Shown: positions 35,857 to 44,424 of the stretch, in pieces | Numbering within the stretch: the first letter of the stretch is position 1 | How the letters are laid out: every line of letters begins with the position of its first letter | Made by a program: the position numbers and the translations under genes | Notes under the pieces: model-generated | The model's input: the letters and a program-made list of their open reading frames with translations, nothing else | Database searches by the model: none | What the model was told of the DNA's origin: nothing | Source: Legionella_A sp049239925 | GTDB taxonomy: Bacteria; Pseudomonadota; Gammaproteobacteria; Legionellales; Legionellaceae | NCBI GenBank assembly: GCA_049239925.1 | Contig: JBMLTO010000108.1 | Coordinates: forward strand, 1-50,073 | Direction: 5' to 3' | Length of the DNA: 50,073 nucleotides

Positions 35857-37064
35857 GTTCGGATTCTTGTAGGTGGAAGCCGAGTACGTTCATAACGGCT
35901 ATATACGGGCATGAGTAAAAAAAAGAGAAAATAACTCATAGTGAAAATTCTAGTTAAAATTTTAGTAAAATTAGTCAGAGGCAAACCACCGAGCAAGCCT
36001 AAACCAAGATAACTTAATCCAAATAACCATATGGCATAACGAGAAAAAAAGCCTTTATAACGGATAGATCGGACTGGGCTACGATCTATCCAAGGCAAGA
36101 ATATGACTATAATAACGGCCATACCCATGAGAAAAATACCGGATAATTTATGAGGGACCGTCCGTAATATAGAGTAAAATGGTGCCATATACCAAACTGG
36201 AACAATATGTTCTGGCGTGATTAGTTGGTCAGCTTGAACAAAATTATTCTGTTCTAAAAAATAACCACCCATATCGGGAACATATAAAACCACCGCAAAA
36301 AAGACCCACAAAAAGATCGCCACTGAAAAAAAATCTTTTACTGTATAATAAGGATGAAACGGTATTCCATCCAATGGTCGACCAAAATCATCAAGATTAT
36401 TTTTAATATCTATACCATCAGGATTGTTAGAGCCAACTTGATGCAACGCCACCACGTGCAAAAATATCAAGAATATGAGCAACAGAGGCACGGCAATCAC
36501 ATGAAGCGCAAAAAAGCGCTGTAAGGTAGGATTCCCAACTGAGTAATCTCCTCTTAGCCAAGTAACCAGGGTATCACCAACCCAAGGAATAGAGCCCAGC
36601 ATCGACGTTATGACTTCAGCGCCCCAATAAGACATTTGCCCCCAAGGCAATAAATAACCGAAAAAAGCCTCAGCAAGCAATAAAATAAATAGGCCAACAC
36701 CGATTAGCCAAACCAATTCTCGTGGTTTTTGGTATGAGCCATACACGATACCACGAAACATATGCAGATAAATAACCAAGAATAATGCCGATGCCCCCGT
36801 AGAATGCATGTAACGAAAGAGCCATCCCCAATTGACATCACGCATGATATATTCAATTGAATCAAAGGCCTCCGTGACAGTTGGTGTATAAAACATCGTT
36901 AACCAGATACCAGTTAATAATTGATTGGCTATAATAACTAAGGCTAATACACCGAATACATAATAGGTATTTAAATTTTTGGGAACATAGTACTCGCTAG
37001 CATATTTTTTCCAAGTTGTCACGAGTGGGAAACGTTTATCTATCCATTGCAATAACTTGCACAT
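35853..37064 (-). CDS. petB: Ubiquinol-cytochrome c reductase, cytochrome b
   Basis: Di-haem membrane subunit of the bc1 complex containing the quinol oxidation and reduction sites. From the ATG at 37064 (AAGGG upstream) it is 403 residues. It has four-helix-bundle motifs including RYMHSTGASALFLVIYLHMF and GYLLPWGQMSYWGAEVITSM, the second His pair in RFFALHVIAVPLLLIFLIFL, and the Qo-site sequence PVWYMAPFYSILR (PEWY-like; here it reads PVWY). The longer frame upstream overlaps petA and is not used. Middle gene of petABC. Confidence 0.95.
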   Translation of the reverse strand: MCKLLQWIDKRFPLVTTWKKYASEYYVPKNLNTYYVFGVLALVIIANQLLTGIWLTMFYTPTVTEAFDSIEYIMRDVNWGWLFRYMHSTGASALFLVIYLHMFRGIVYGSYQKPRELVWLIGVGLFILLLAEAFFGYLLPWGQMSYWGAEVITSMLGSIPWVGDTLVTWLRGDYSVGNPTLQRFFALHVIAVPLLLIFLIFLHVVALHQVGSNNPDGIDIKNNLDDFGRPLDGIPFHPYYTVKDFFSVAIFLWVFFAVVLYVPDMGGYFLEQNNFVQADQLITPEHIVPVWYMAPFYSILRTVPHKLSGIFLMGMAVIIVIFLPWIDRSPVRSIRYKGFFSRYAIWLFGLSYLGLGLLGGLPLTNFTKILTRIFTMSYFLFFLLMPVYSRYERTRLPPTRIRT

Positions 37065-37080
37065 GATCAAACCCTTATTA

Positions 37081-37692
37081 TCAGTCTTCACCAATGACAA
37101 CCATATGATCGCCAACAAAATGGTGGGCAGGAACTTGCAGGTTAATCGGTGCAGGGACACCCTTAAATACACGACCAGCAAGATCAAATGTTGAGCCATG
37201 ACAAGGACAATAAAATCCGCCAAGCCAGTCTGGCCCTAGTTCTTCATCCGCCAGTTTAAGCTTAGGGGAACATCCCAAATGGGTGCATACACCAATCAAG
37301 ACTAGATATTCTGGTTTTATTGAACGAAATATATTTTGTGCATAAGGTGGTTGTTGTTCAACAACGGAGTCCGGATCCCTTAATAACGAACTATCGTGAC
37401 GTAGCTGACTGAGCATTTCTTTGGTTCTATGCACAATCCATACTGGTTTCCCACGCCATTGCACTGTTAGCATCTGCCCAGGCGCAATCGTACTCAAATC
37501 AACGGCAATAGGAGCCCCCTGAGCTTTGGTTTTGGCACTTGGCATGAGCGATCGAATAAAAGGGCTCAACAAACCAATGACACCAATACTGGCTAAAATG
37601 CTACTGATAGTCACTAAAAAATTGCGTCGTTGCCGATCAATAGTATCATCGTTGACGATACCCATATTAGAAGAGTTTGTTTGCTTACTCAT
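37081..37692 (-). CDS. petA: Ubiquinol-cytochrome c reductase, Rieske iron-sulfur subunit
   Basis: [2Fe-2S] protein that takes the first electron from quinol. The 203-residue product begins MSKQTNSSNMGIVND and has a twin-arginine stretch RQRRNFL followed by a membrane helix. The cluster ligands are in CTHLGCSPK and CPCHGSTFD, followed by GRVFKGVPAPINLQVPAHHF. The start at 37692 is preferred over the longer frame, which runs into the response-regulator gene. First of petABC. Confidence 0.95.
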   Translation of the reverse strand: MSKQTNSSNMGIVNDDTIDRQRRNFLVTISSILASIGVIGLLSPFIRSLMPSAKTKAQGAPIAVDLSTIAPGQMLTVQWRGKPVWIVHRTKEMLSQLRHDSSLLRDPDSVVEQQPPYAQNIFRSIKPEYLVLIGVCTHLGCSPKLKLADEELGPDWLGGFYCPCHGSTFDLAGRVFKGVPAPINLQVPAHHFVGDHMVVIGED

Positions 37693-37724
37693 GATGACCC
37701 GCTGGTTGGCTCCGTCATTGACCG

Positions 37725-38117
37725 CTATAAAATTCCTTTCATTTGCGTACTTAAGGTACATAATATGTCAATTGTATCTTCAGTAGTCAACGGCTTGTTC
37801 AAATATCCGACCATACCAACCGTCATGGCCCTATGTCTGAAATCAGGTTCATTGGATGCAGTAACTGCAATCACCGGGGTTTGTTGATTTAATAGCGATT
37901 TCTGCTTGATCATCGTTGTTACTTCAAAACCATCAACGCCGTCGCCTAGACCTATATCCATTAAAATCAGATCATAAGCCGTCGAGGATGCTTGCTGCAT
38001 GGCAGCAAAACCATCAGACGCCACGTCAACCATACATCCTTGATTTAATAACTGAGTTTTCAAGGCAAGTTGGGCAATAATTGAATCATCAACAATCAGA
38101 ATATGATAGACCTTCAT
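37725..38117 (-). CDS. Single-domain response regulator (CheY-like receiver)
   Basis: A 130-residue stand-alone receiver without output domain. It has KVYHILIVDDSIIAQ (acidic pocket), the phospho-acceptor Asp in LILMDIGLGD, the Thr of VIAVTAS and the Lys of LNKPLT. GGAGATAGAAGAG precedes the ATG at 38117. It lies between the DDAH-like gene (79 bp upstream) and petA (32 bp downstream), all on the minus strand. A natural phosphate donor in this window is the hybrid kinase at 41736-43919, whose own receiver is similarly built (ITDIGLPG). The pairing is inferred. Confidence 0.88.
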   Translation of the reverse strand: MKVYHILIVDDSIIAQLALKTQLLNQGCMVDVASDGFAAMQQASSTAYDLILMDIGLGDGVDGFEVTTMIKQKSLLNQQTPVIAVTASNEPDFRHRAMTVGMVGYLNKPLTTEDTIDILCTLSTQMKGIL

Positions 38118-38196
38118 CTCTTCTATCTCCTTGAATATACAATACACAACCAGCCTATCCAAATCGCTAAGAACGCTGATAAACAGCAAGACTACT

Positions 38197-38988
38197 CTAA
38201 AGAATGATAGTTAAGCACTTACAGGCGCCGCCTGATTTGATGTATTCGCTCATGTCACACTCGTGAACAGTAAAACCATGCTCTCGCAGCAAGCGACAGG
38301 TTTCAGGACAACCCGAAGGAAGCACAACATGTTGATTGATTACAACGGCATTACAAGCAAAGCGTCTTGCCTCTTCTGCAGGAACTGCAATGAGTTGCCC
38401 CATTTTATGCATGCTTTTTTGAGACTCAGGACTGAATGCGTCAGGAAACCACAGTGCCAAGGAAGCATTTAAAGGCACAAAGCAAGTATCCAAATGATAA
38501 AAATAAGGATCAACTAGTTCACAGAATACCAACTTGAATTGCTTAAAATACGGGTGGTCATAAGCCATCCTATCGCTGCGGAAACCATAACCAACCGCTA
38601 GATGCTCGCCAAAAAATAGCGCATCGCCCGCACCTTCAAATGCCAGTTGATTAGGATTATTGCTAGCAGGGTTCATAATTTCATACCCTTGTTTAGCAAA
38701 CCATGCTTCAAAATATTTACTTTCAGGTTGTCTTTCTACACTTTTAAACACACTAATCCATGCTTCGTTTTGATGCACAAGAGCAGCATTAGCAGTAAAA
38801 ACCATGTCAGGCAAGCCATCAACTGGCTCGATTAATTTAATAGAAACACCGATATCCAATAACGTTTGATAAAGAACATCCCACTGTGATTGCGCTAATT
38901 GTTGAGTAACGGGTTTCTCAACGCTCATCCATGGATTAATTTCGTAAAAAATACCATAAAAATTGGGTTTAGACATTAAAATATTCAA
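38197..38988 (-). CDS. DDAH / arginine-deiminase-family amidinohydrolase
   Basis: A 263-residue pentein-fold enzyme of the dimethylarginine dimethylaminohydrolase / arginine-deiminase-related group, which hydrolyses the guanidino carbon of arginine-type substrates to give citrulline. Visible sites are DMVFTANAALV (61-71), the Glu of FEGAGD (E118), HLDTCFVPL (His165, Asp167) and the catalytic Cys of CKCLT (Cys258). Length fits DDAH rather than the ~410-residue ADI of the arginine-deiminase pathway. No arcBC-type genes are nearby, so energy-yielding arginine breakdown is unlikely. It sits between the GNAT gene (42 bp) and the response regulator. Exact substrate unknown. Confidence 0.88.
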   Translation of the reverse strand: MNILMSKPNFYGIFYEINPWMSVEKPVTQQLAQSQWDVLYQTLLDIGVSIKLIEPVDGLPDMVFTANAALVHQNEAWISVFKSVERQPESKYFEAWFAKQGYEIMNPASNNPNQLAFEGAGDALFFGEHLAVGYGFRSDRMAYDHPYFKQFKLVFCELVDPYFYHLDTCFVPLNASLALWFPDAFSPESQKSMHKMGQLIAVPAEEARRFACNAVVINQHVVLPSGCPETCRLLREHGFTVHECDMSEYIKSGGACKCLTIIL

Positions 38989-39030
38989 AGCATTTCCTTA
39001 GACAAGTAGTTAAAATTAAATCCTATTAAA

Positions 39031-40047
39031 TTAGCCAATTTCAAGGGAGGTTAAGCCATAACATTTATGTTCATCGATAGGCCTTGCGTTTCCTCTGTAC
39101 ATTCGAAAAGTATCAAAAGTTTTTTGTAAACCAAAGCGCTGAGCTAGTGTTGCTGCGCTTGGATTAGCTGCAGAGGTATCAATATGGACAAGCCCTGGAT
39201 CAGCAACAGTTGCACATAGTCCCTTATATAGCTGCTCAGCAATGAGATGATTATCAGCATATAATGGTGCAATTTTATGACCATTGGATGTTTTGCTAAT
39301 GACGCCATAACCACATATTTTACCCTGATTCGTGGCAATTAATACATTTGATTCTGGCATTGCTAACCACTTGGTTAAAAAAGAAACACGTGGAACTGGA
39401 AATACATTGATATCATAATCAATAATTGCAGATATAGACGTTGGTTTCGATATCACAATAGATTTATCTTGATTTATCATCGCACGTTTCGAGAAAAAGA
39501 GATTGCCCTGCCAACGAGTATTAGTATTGGCAATAACAAAACCTTCTTTTTTATATTGTTGGACTTGCTCAGCAACCCCATTAAGACCAATCGCAGAACA
39601 ACCATTTAAATAATTCAATCCGTTATCCCACAAAAACTTACCATAACCTTGGCCACGGTGCTGCGGATCGACAATGTAAAGACCTAAAAAAGCAAACTCC
39701 GATGAATAACGGACGCTAGCTAATGACGCCACTGGTTTATGATTAACTTCCAGTAAATGATATCCGCTCGGATCGGCTGCGAAGAAGGAACTCGACTCAT
39801 GTAACCCGGGATTCCACCCTTCTCTAATTGCCCAATTAGTTAACAAAACCATATCATTATTATCCATTTTTCGAATAGTAATTGTATTCGGGGCTGTAAT
39901 TTTGGAAAAAAATCGAGTACCATTGGTGCCGATATGGCGAACTGATTGATTAATGAGATAATGGCGCGTAAAGGAAGACATTACTCCAGAAGACAAGCTA
40001 AACAAACTATTTAGTGAGTTTAAGTGAGTCAGACGATAGCCATACAT
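39031..40047 (-). CDS. Double-GNAT acetyltransferase with basic N-terminal extension
   Basis: The 338-residue product has a GNAT N-acetyltransferase domain at about residues 55-190 (acetyl-CoA loop in IVDPQHRGQGYGKFLWDNGL). A second, YitH/Acetyltransf_18-like GNAT half follows (YGVISKTSNGHKIAPLYADN, AQRFGLQKTFDTFRMYRG). GGAG lies nine bases before the ATG at 40047; the open frame further upstream lacks a ribosome site. The first ~55 residues (MYGYRLTHLNSLNSLFSLSS and on to TRFFSKITAPN) contain no Asp or Glu and many Arg/His/Ser/Leu, unlike a normal GNAT N-terminus. It diverges from the adenylation-domain gene with 82 bp between starts. Substrate unknown. Confidence 0.85.
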   Translation of the reverse strand: MYGYRLTHLNSLNSLFSLSSGVMSSFTRHYLINQSVRHIGTNGTRFFSKITAPNTITIRKMDNNDMVLLTNWAIREGWNPGLHESSSFFAADPSGYHLLEVNHKPVASLASVRYSSEFAFLGLYIVDPQHRGQGYGKFLWDNGLNYLNGCSAIGLNGVAEQVQQYKKEGFVIANTNTRWQGNLFFSKRAMINQDKSIVISKPTSISAIIDYDINVFPVPRVSFLTKWLAMPESNVLIATNQGKICGYGVISKTSNGHKIAPLYADNHLIAEQLYKGLCATVADPGLVHIDTSAANPSAATLAQRFGLQKTFDTFRMYRGNARPIDEHKCYGLTSLEIG

Positions 40048-40129
40048 AATATGCAGCTCCAAAATAAATACGAATTTAGATACAGAATTCAATAGGCCAA
40101 CCACATGAACAAGATGAGGATATAAAACC

Positions 40130-41704
40130 GTGGAAACTCTTTTACACCCTTCTTTAGCAGTACAAGCCATTCATCAACTCATTGAACATCAAGCACGCCA
40201 AAACCCTGACTTAGTAGCTGTAGAAATGAACGGCGTTACCCTAACATATAAAGATCTGAATGTACAGTCTAACAAATTGGCACATTTTTTAGTCAGCAAG
40301 GGGGTCACAGAAGAGACTATTGTTGGCATATCAGTTAAACGTTCAATCAATATGTTCATTGCTATTTTAGCGATTTGGAAGGCTGGTGGCGCTTATTTGC
40401 CGATAGATCCCGATTATCCGACTCATCGTATCGAATACATTTTTGCAGATTCATCGTTACAACTGCTACTGACCGAAGAACCGCTTTTAACCCATTTGCC
40501 CCCACTTGATATTGAAACAATCTGCTTGGACAACAATAACCAAGATTTGGCATCCTGCCCTACAACAAATTTGCCTTGTTCTTTAAGCAAAGAAAATTTA
40601 GCATATTTATTATACACATCTGGCACAACAGGAAACCCCAAGGGGGTCATGGTGACCCATGGCAATCTTATTGCAACCTATTTAAGTTGGAAAGAGATTT
40701 ATAAGCTCTCGTCGAATGATTGTCATCTACAAATGGCCAGCTTCTCGTTCGACGTTTTTGCTGGTGATTTAATGCGCGCGCTCTGTTCAGGAGCAAAATT
40801 GGTTGTATGTCCGAAAAATGATTTACTCCGCGCTGACAAGCTTTATGCCTTAATCGAGAAACACTCCATTAATTGTGCTGAATTTGTCCCCACCATTTTA
40901 AGACGCTTGGTTGATTATGTAAAAAAACAACATAAACGCTTTGATTTTATGCGCCTTTTAGTATGCGGATCCGACAGCTGGACTCTCAATGAATATTATA
41001 ATCTCAAACAATTTTGCGGGCCTCATACCCGAGTCATTAATTCTTATGGCCTCACTGAGACAACTATCGATAGCACTTGGTACGAGGCTGAAATAGATCC
41101 ATCGATCATCAATACTAATCAGTACGTACCGATTGGTAAGCCATTCCCTCATACCACCATGTTTTTGTTAGACCATGATTTAAATATTGTGGCTAATGAT
41201 CACATTGGTGAGATCTATATTGGTGGAGAAGGCGTTACCAGAGGATATTTCAATAAGCCAGAATTAAACAAAGAACGGTTTGTAATTCATAAGTTTGCTA
41301 ACACCACATCCCCAGTAAAACTCTATCGAACAGGCGATAAAGGCCGCCTTTTGCGGGATGGAAATATTCAGTTTTTAGGACGAGGCGATAATCAAATTAA
41401 ACTTCGTGGCATTCGTGTTGAACTGAGTGAAATAGAATGTACCATCAACAACTTTCCTACCGTCAAAGAAAGTGTGGTTATTCTGAATGAGCAAGATCCA
41501 ACGCACCCTCGTTTAGTGGCTTACATTATTATCGAAGAAGGAACAAAAGAAAGACTCTCTGATTTGCGTCATTTTTTAATAGAAAATTTACCGAATTATT
41601 TAATCCCCGCCATCTTTATTCCTCTTGATAGCTTACCATTGACTCCAAATAAAAAAGTTGACAGAGAAAACTTAAAACATAGGACAGTTGTTTTCCACAG
41701 CTAA
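40130..41704 (+). CDS. Stand-alone NRPS-type amino-acid adenylation domain, ornithine-like code
   Basis: A 524-residue A domain that should activate an amino acid as its adenylate. All core motifs are present: LTYKDLN (A1), KAGGAYLPIDPDYP (A2), LAYLLYTSGTTGNPKGVMVT (A3), NSYGLTETTID (A5), LYRTGD (A7), GRGDNQIKLRGIRVELSEIE (A8) and LTPNKKVDR (A10, Lys509 catalytic). Reading the ten specificity positions by eye gives D208 V209 G212 E251 L277 C279 S305 I313 D314 K509. DVGELCSIDK is close to the ornithine code DVGEIGSIDK as I recall it. The protein ends 12 residues after A10, so there is no carrier, condensation or thioesterase domain. The start is a GTG with GAGGA nine bases before it. The hybrid kinase gene follows after 31 bp. 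Confidence 0.9.
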   Translation: METLLHPSLAVQAIHQLIEHQARQNPDLVAVEMNGVTLTYKDLNVQSNKLAHFLVSKGVTEETIVGISVKRSINMFIAILAIWKAGGAYLPIDPDYPTHRIEYIFADSSLQLLLTEEPLLTHLPPLDIETICLDNNNQDLASCPTTNLPCSLSKENLAYLLYTSGTTGNPKGVMVTHGNLIATYLSWKEIYKLSSNDCHLQMASFSFDVFAGDLMRALCSGAKLVVCPKNDLLRADKLYALIEKHSINCAEFVPTILRRLVDYVKKQHKRFDFMRLLVCGSDSWTLNEYYNLKQFCGPHTRVINSYGLTETTIDSTWYEAEIDPSIINTNQYVPIGKPFPHTTMFLLDHDLNIVANDHIGEIYIGGEGVTRGYFNKPELNKERFVIHKFANTTSPVKLYRTGDKGRLLRDGNIQFLGRGDNQIKLRGIRVELSEIECTINNFPTVKESVVILNEQDPTHPRLVAYIIIEEGTKERLSDLRHFLIENLPNYLIPAIFIPLDSLPLTPNKKVDRENLKHRTVVFHS

Positions 41705-41735
41705 TTGATAGACCCAGACAAGGATGCATTGAATA

Positions 41736-43919
41736 ATGGCAAGAAAAAATAAAAAAAAGGTGAAACACTCGATCGATTTCGACGCGATCACACAATCATT
41801 AGCAAACCTCAATACGCTAGTGACCGGTCAAATTCAAGATGATAGCTTAACAGCAGAAGAACATGCGCAAGAAATATGCGGTTTTTATCAATCCATATTA
41901 GCCAATATGCCCAATAACGTTTATTGGCTCGATCGCAATTGCGTATTGCGAGGCGGAAATAACAATTTGGCAAGATTGTTTGGCTTAAAATCAGCCGCAG
42001 AACTACATGGATTAACCTACGACCAAATGATTAAATTAGCCAATTGGACCGAAGGACAAGGTCAATCGTTCAAAGAAGCAGAAATACAAACCATGAATAC
42101 TGGCACACCCCGTTTAAATATTGAAGAACCGGTCGTATTCGTAGATGGTAATCCTCGATATTATTTATCCAATAAAGTGCCTCTTTATAATAAAAAAAAT
42201 GAAATTATTGGAGTCTTAGGTATATCCACTGACATCACCGATCTCAAAGCAGCAAAGGATAAAGCCGAAGTGGCCAATCTTGCCAAAACTGAATTCATTG
42301 CTAATATGAGCCATGACATCAGAACGCCATTAAGCGGGGTTGTAGGGATGTCACAGCTACTGATGGATATACTACAGAATCCGGAACAAAAACAATATGC
42401 CGAATGGGTGCATGATAGTGGCAATCAATTATTAGGTTTACTGAACAGTATCTTAGAAACTATTTCAGCCGAGCATATCAGTGAAAATGATTTACGTCTT
42501 GAAGCTTTTGAGCTACGTAAATGCATTGATGATATTATCAAGTTAGAGCGCCCAACAACCAGTTTAAAAGGTTTGGAGTTATTTGTTGATATTGATGAAT
42601 CCATACCCCAATATATTAAAAGCGACAGCACCAAATTACATCGAATTCTTTTAAATCTTTTAGGTAACGCGATTAAGTTCACAGAAAAGGGACATATCAA
42701 GCTTGAAGTAAAGTTGGTAAAGTTAGAAAATAATCAGGCAACATTAGCATTTTTCTTAAATGATACGGGCATTGGCATTGCTCCCGATCAACAACCTAAA
42801 GTCTTCGATCGTTTTCATAGAGCAACTCCATCCTATAAAGGTCTTTACGCCGGCCATGGCGTAGGGTTACATATCGCCCAATCTTACGCAAAACTCTTGG
42901 GTGGTGTCATCAAGTTAAATAGCGAATTGGGTAAAGGAACAACATTTTATTTCCAACTGACGTTTGAAACACCAGACCTAAGAGCACAACAGTCACCAAA
43001 GGCGGCAAATCGCCAGGAATTAACTGACAATAATAAAATTGTAAAATTGCCACTCTTATATAGCAACCCAAATAATTACAAACAACCACCAAAAACAGAT
43101 CAAAGCCCCAATATCCTACTGATTGAAGACAATCCTATTGCGCGTCGTGTAGCAAGAGCGATTGCCACTAATGCTGGCTGTCAAGTACAAACCGCACAAG
43201 ATGGCGAACAGGGCCTTGAGCTTGCCAAGGCGACTGATTTTGACTTAATTATTACTGATATTGGTCTTCCAGGAATTTCAGGGCATGTGCTCACTCGGGC
43301 GATCCGCGCCTGGGAAACAGCCAATCAAAAATCACCAGTAGCTATCGTTGGTCTTACTGCGCATGCCAAGCTAAAAGCCGAGAGCGAATGTTTAGCTTCA
43401 GGCATGAGTGGCCTGTTTACTAAACCATTAACACCCTTAATGATGCAAGATATCTTGGTTAAATATAGTTCCTGGCAAAAATATAATCGTCCGAAGCTAC
43501 CCTTGATTACAGAACAACATAAGTATTGGGGCAATGATTTACCCGAAACCGAGCGAGAATTATTTAATTTGGAAGGTTATCCTCTATTGGATATCAATGC
43601 CGCCATCAATAGCATTGGTGATGAAAAAATAATGAAAGAAATCCTACAATTAATGATCTCTGAAGAAATACAAAAAGATATCTGTCATATGCAAACAGCA
43701 CATGACCAGAACGATTGGAATACCATTGAAAGATTAGCCCATAAAATCAAGGGTGGAGCGGTTTATATTGGCACCACCAAACTAAAGTATGCCTGTCAAT
43801 ACCTGGAGCGCTACCTAAAAGCTGGACATGAAAAACTACTGGAACAACTCTATCAACAGCTGGTTGGTGTAGTAACCGATACTAAACATCATATAAGACA
43901 ATGGCTAGCTGGCAACTAA
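41736..43919 (+). CDS. Soluble PAS hybrid histidine kinase (PAS-HisKA-HATPase-REC-Hpt)
   Basis: A 727-residue multi-step phosphorelay kinase without any membrane helix, so it senses a cytosolic cue. Order: basic N-terminus, PAS (~50-170), HisKA with phospho-His193 in FIANMSHDIRTPLSG, HATPase (N box NLLGNAIKFT, G1 DTGIGI, G2 GHGVGLHIAQ), REC (~458-575; phospho-Asp508 in LIITDIGLPG, Lys in TKPL) and Hpt (~630-720; His669 in IERLAHKIKGGAVYIG). The final Hpt implies transfer to a separate receiver; the single-domain regulator at 37725-38117 is a candidate. It follows the adenylation-domain gene by 31 bp and is probably co-transcribed. Confidence 0.94.
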   Translation: MARKNKKKVKHSIDFDAITQSLANLNTLVTGQIQDDSLTAEEHAQEICGFYQSILANMPNNVYWLDRNCVLRGGNNNLARLFGLKSAAELHGLTYDQMIKLANWTEGQGQSFKEAEIQTMNTGTPRLNIEEPVVFVDGNPRYYLSNKVPLYNKKNEIIGVLGISTDITDLKAAKDKAEVANLAKTEFIANMSHDIRTPLSGVVGMSQLLMDILQNPEQKQYAEWVHDSGNQLLGLLNSILETISAEHISENDLRLEAFELRKCIDDIIKLERPTTSLKGLELFVDIDESIPQYIKSDSTKLHRILLNLLGNAIKFTEKGHIKLEVKLVKLENNQATLAFFLNDTGIGIAPDQQPKVFDRFHRATPSYKGLYAGHGVGLHIAQSYAKLLGGVIKLNSELGKGTTFYFQLTFETPDLRAQQSPKAANRQELTDNNKIVKLPLLYSNPNNYKQPPKTDQSPNILLIEDNPIARRVARAIATNAGCQVQTAQDGEQGLELAKATDFDLIITDIGLPGISGHVLTRAIRAWETANQKSPVAIVGLTAHAKLKAESECLASGMSGLFTKPLTPLMMQDILVKYSSWQKYNRPKLPLITEQHKYWGNDLPETERELFNLEGYPLLDINAAINSIGDEKIMKEILQLMISEEIQKDICHMQTAHDQNDWNTIERLAHKIKGGAVYIGTTKLKYACQYLERYLKAGHEKLLEQLYQQLVGVVTDTKHHIRQWLAGN

Positions 43920-44026
43920 ATGTCTCATCCGTTGCGATTTATTCACAGTAAAAATTACTGTGCAACCTATATAACAAGGTTGTCACAAAGCAATAACCTT
44001 AATTGAATGAGTGAGCCCCTCTAAGT

Positions 44027-44236
44027 TCACTCATGCTGCACAGGGATGGTCCTGCACAGCCCGCAACCATTGAATGATACAATAAACCTAGGTCGTGTTG
44101 ACCTGAGCCCGTTATTGATCCCGTCACTCTTTGTCTCAACCACCATGCGAAGATTAGGCTTGTCATCTATTTGATGTTGTAGCATGATCTCCTTCAGTTT
44201 AGACCGCAGCTCATCGCTGAGCATCAGTCTAGCCAT
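44027..44236 (-). pseudogene. IS5-family transposase N-terminal relic
   Basis: The reading frame starts MARLMLSDELRSKLKEIMLQ and continues HQIDDKPNLRMVVE, the typical N-terminus of IS5-group transposases (DUF4096). The following VGCPWRDLP-type segment is missing; after residue ~34 the sequence diverges into unrelated residues and stops. Only about 35 codons of the transposase survive, so it is inactive. Confidence 0.7.
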
Positions 44237-44346
44237 TGCGAACTCGTTTTATACTTGATATTAGAATCGTTATATGATGAGTTTGCTATTATTCATCAAC
44301 TGATTAGGGCAATGAATCAGGCTCATCTTTAACTTAGCCATTTCCT

Positions 44347-44405
44347 GGATGCCGCGAACAAATCGCGACTCGTAGGCGGGAGAATGAATTGTCAGCACGC
44401 CCTAA
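44347..44405 (+). repeat. GIY-YIG-associated repeat tail, solo copy
   Basis: GGATGCCGCGAACAAATCGC, then GGGAGAATGAATTGTCAGCA and CGCCCTAA, matches the tail of the units at 3766 and 7397 without the GIY-YIG coding part. The right half of the hairpin (ATCGCGACTC) is mutated. It ends 19 bases before the flavoprotein gene, so it may carry or alter that gene's leader. Confidence 0.75.
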
Positions 44406-44424
44406 ATAACCCGATAAAAAAATT

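Larger units (their letters stand above)
43920..44424. other. Intergenic region with mobile-element debris
   Basis: Apart from the IS5-type relic (44027-44236) and the solo repeat tail (44347-44405), this stretch shows only AT-rich spacer with a short palindrome (ACCTATATAACAAGGT at about 43966-43981). No intact gene. Confidence 0.6.
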
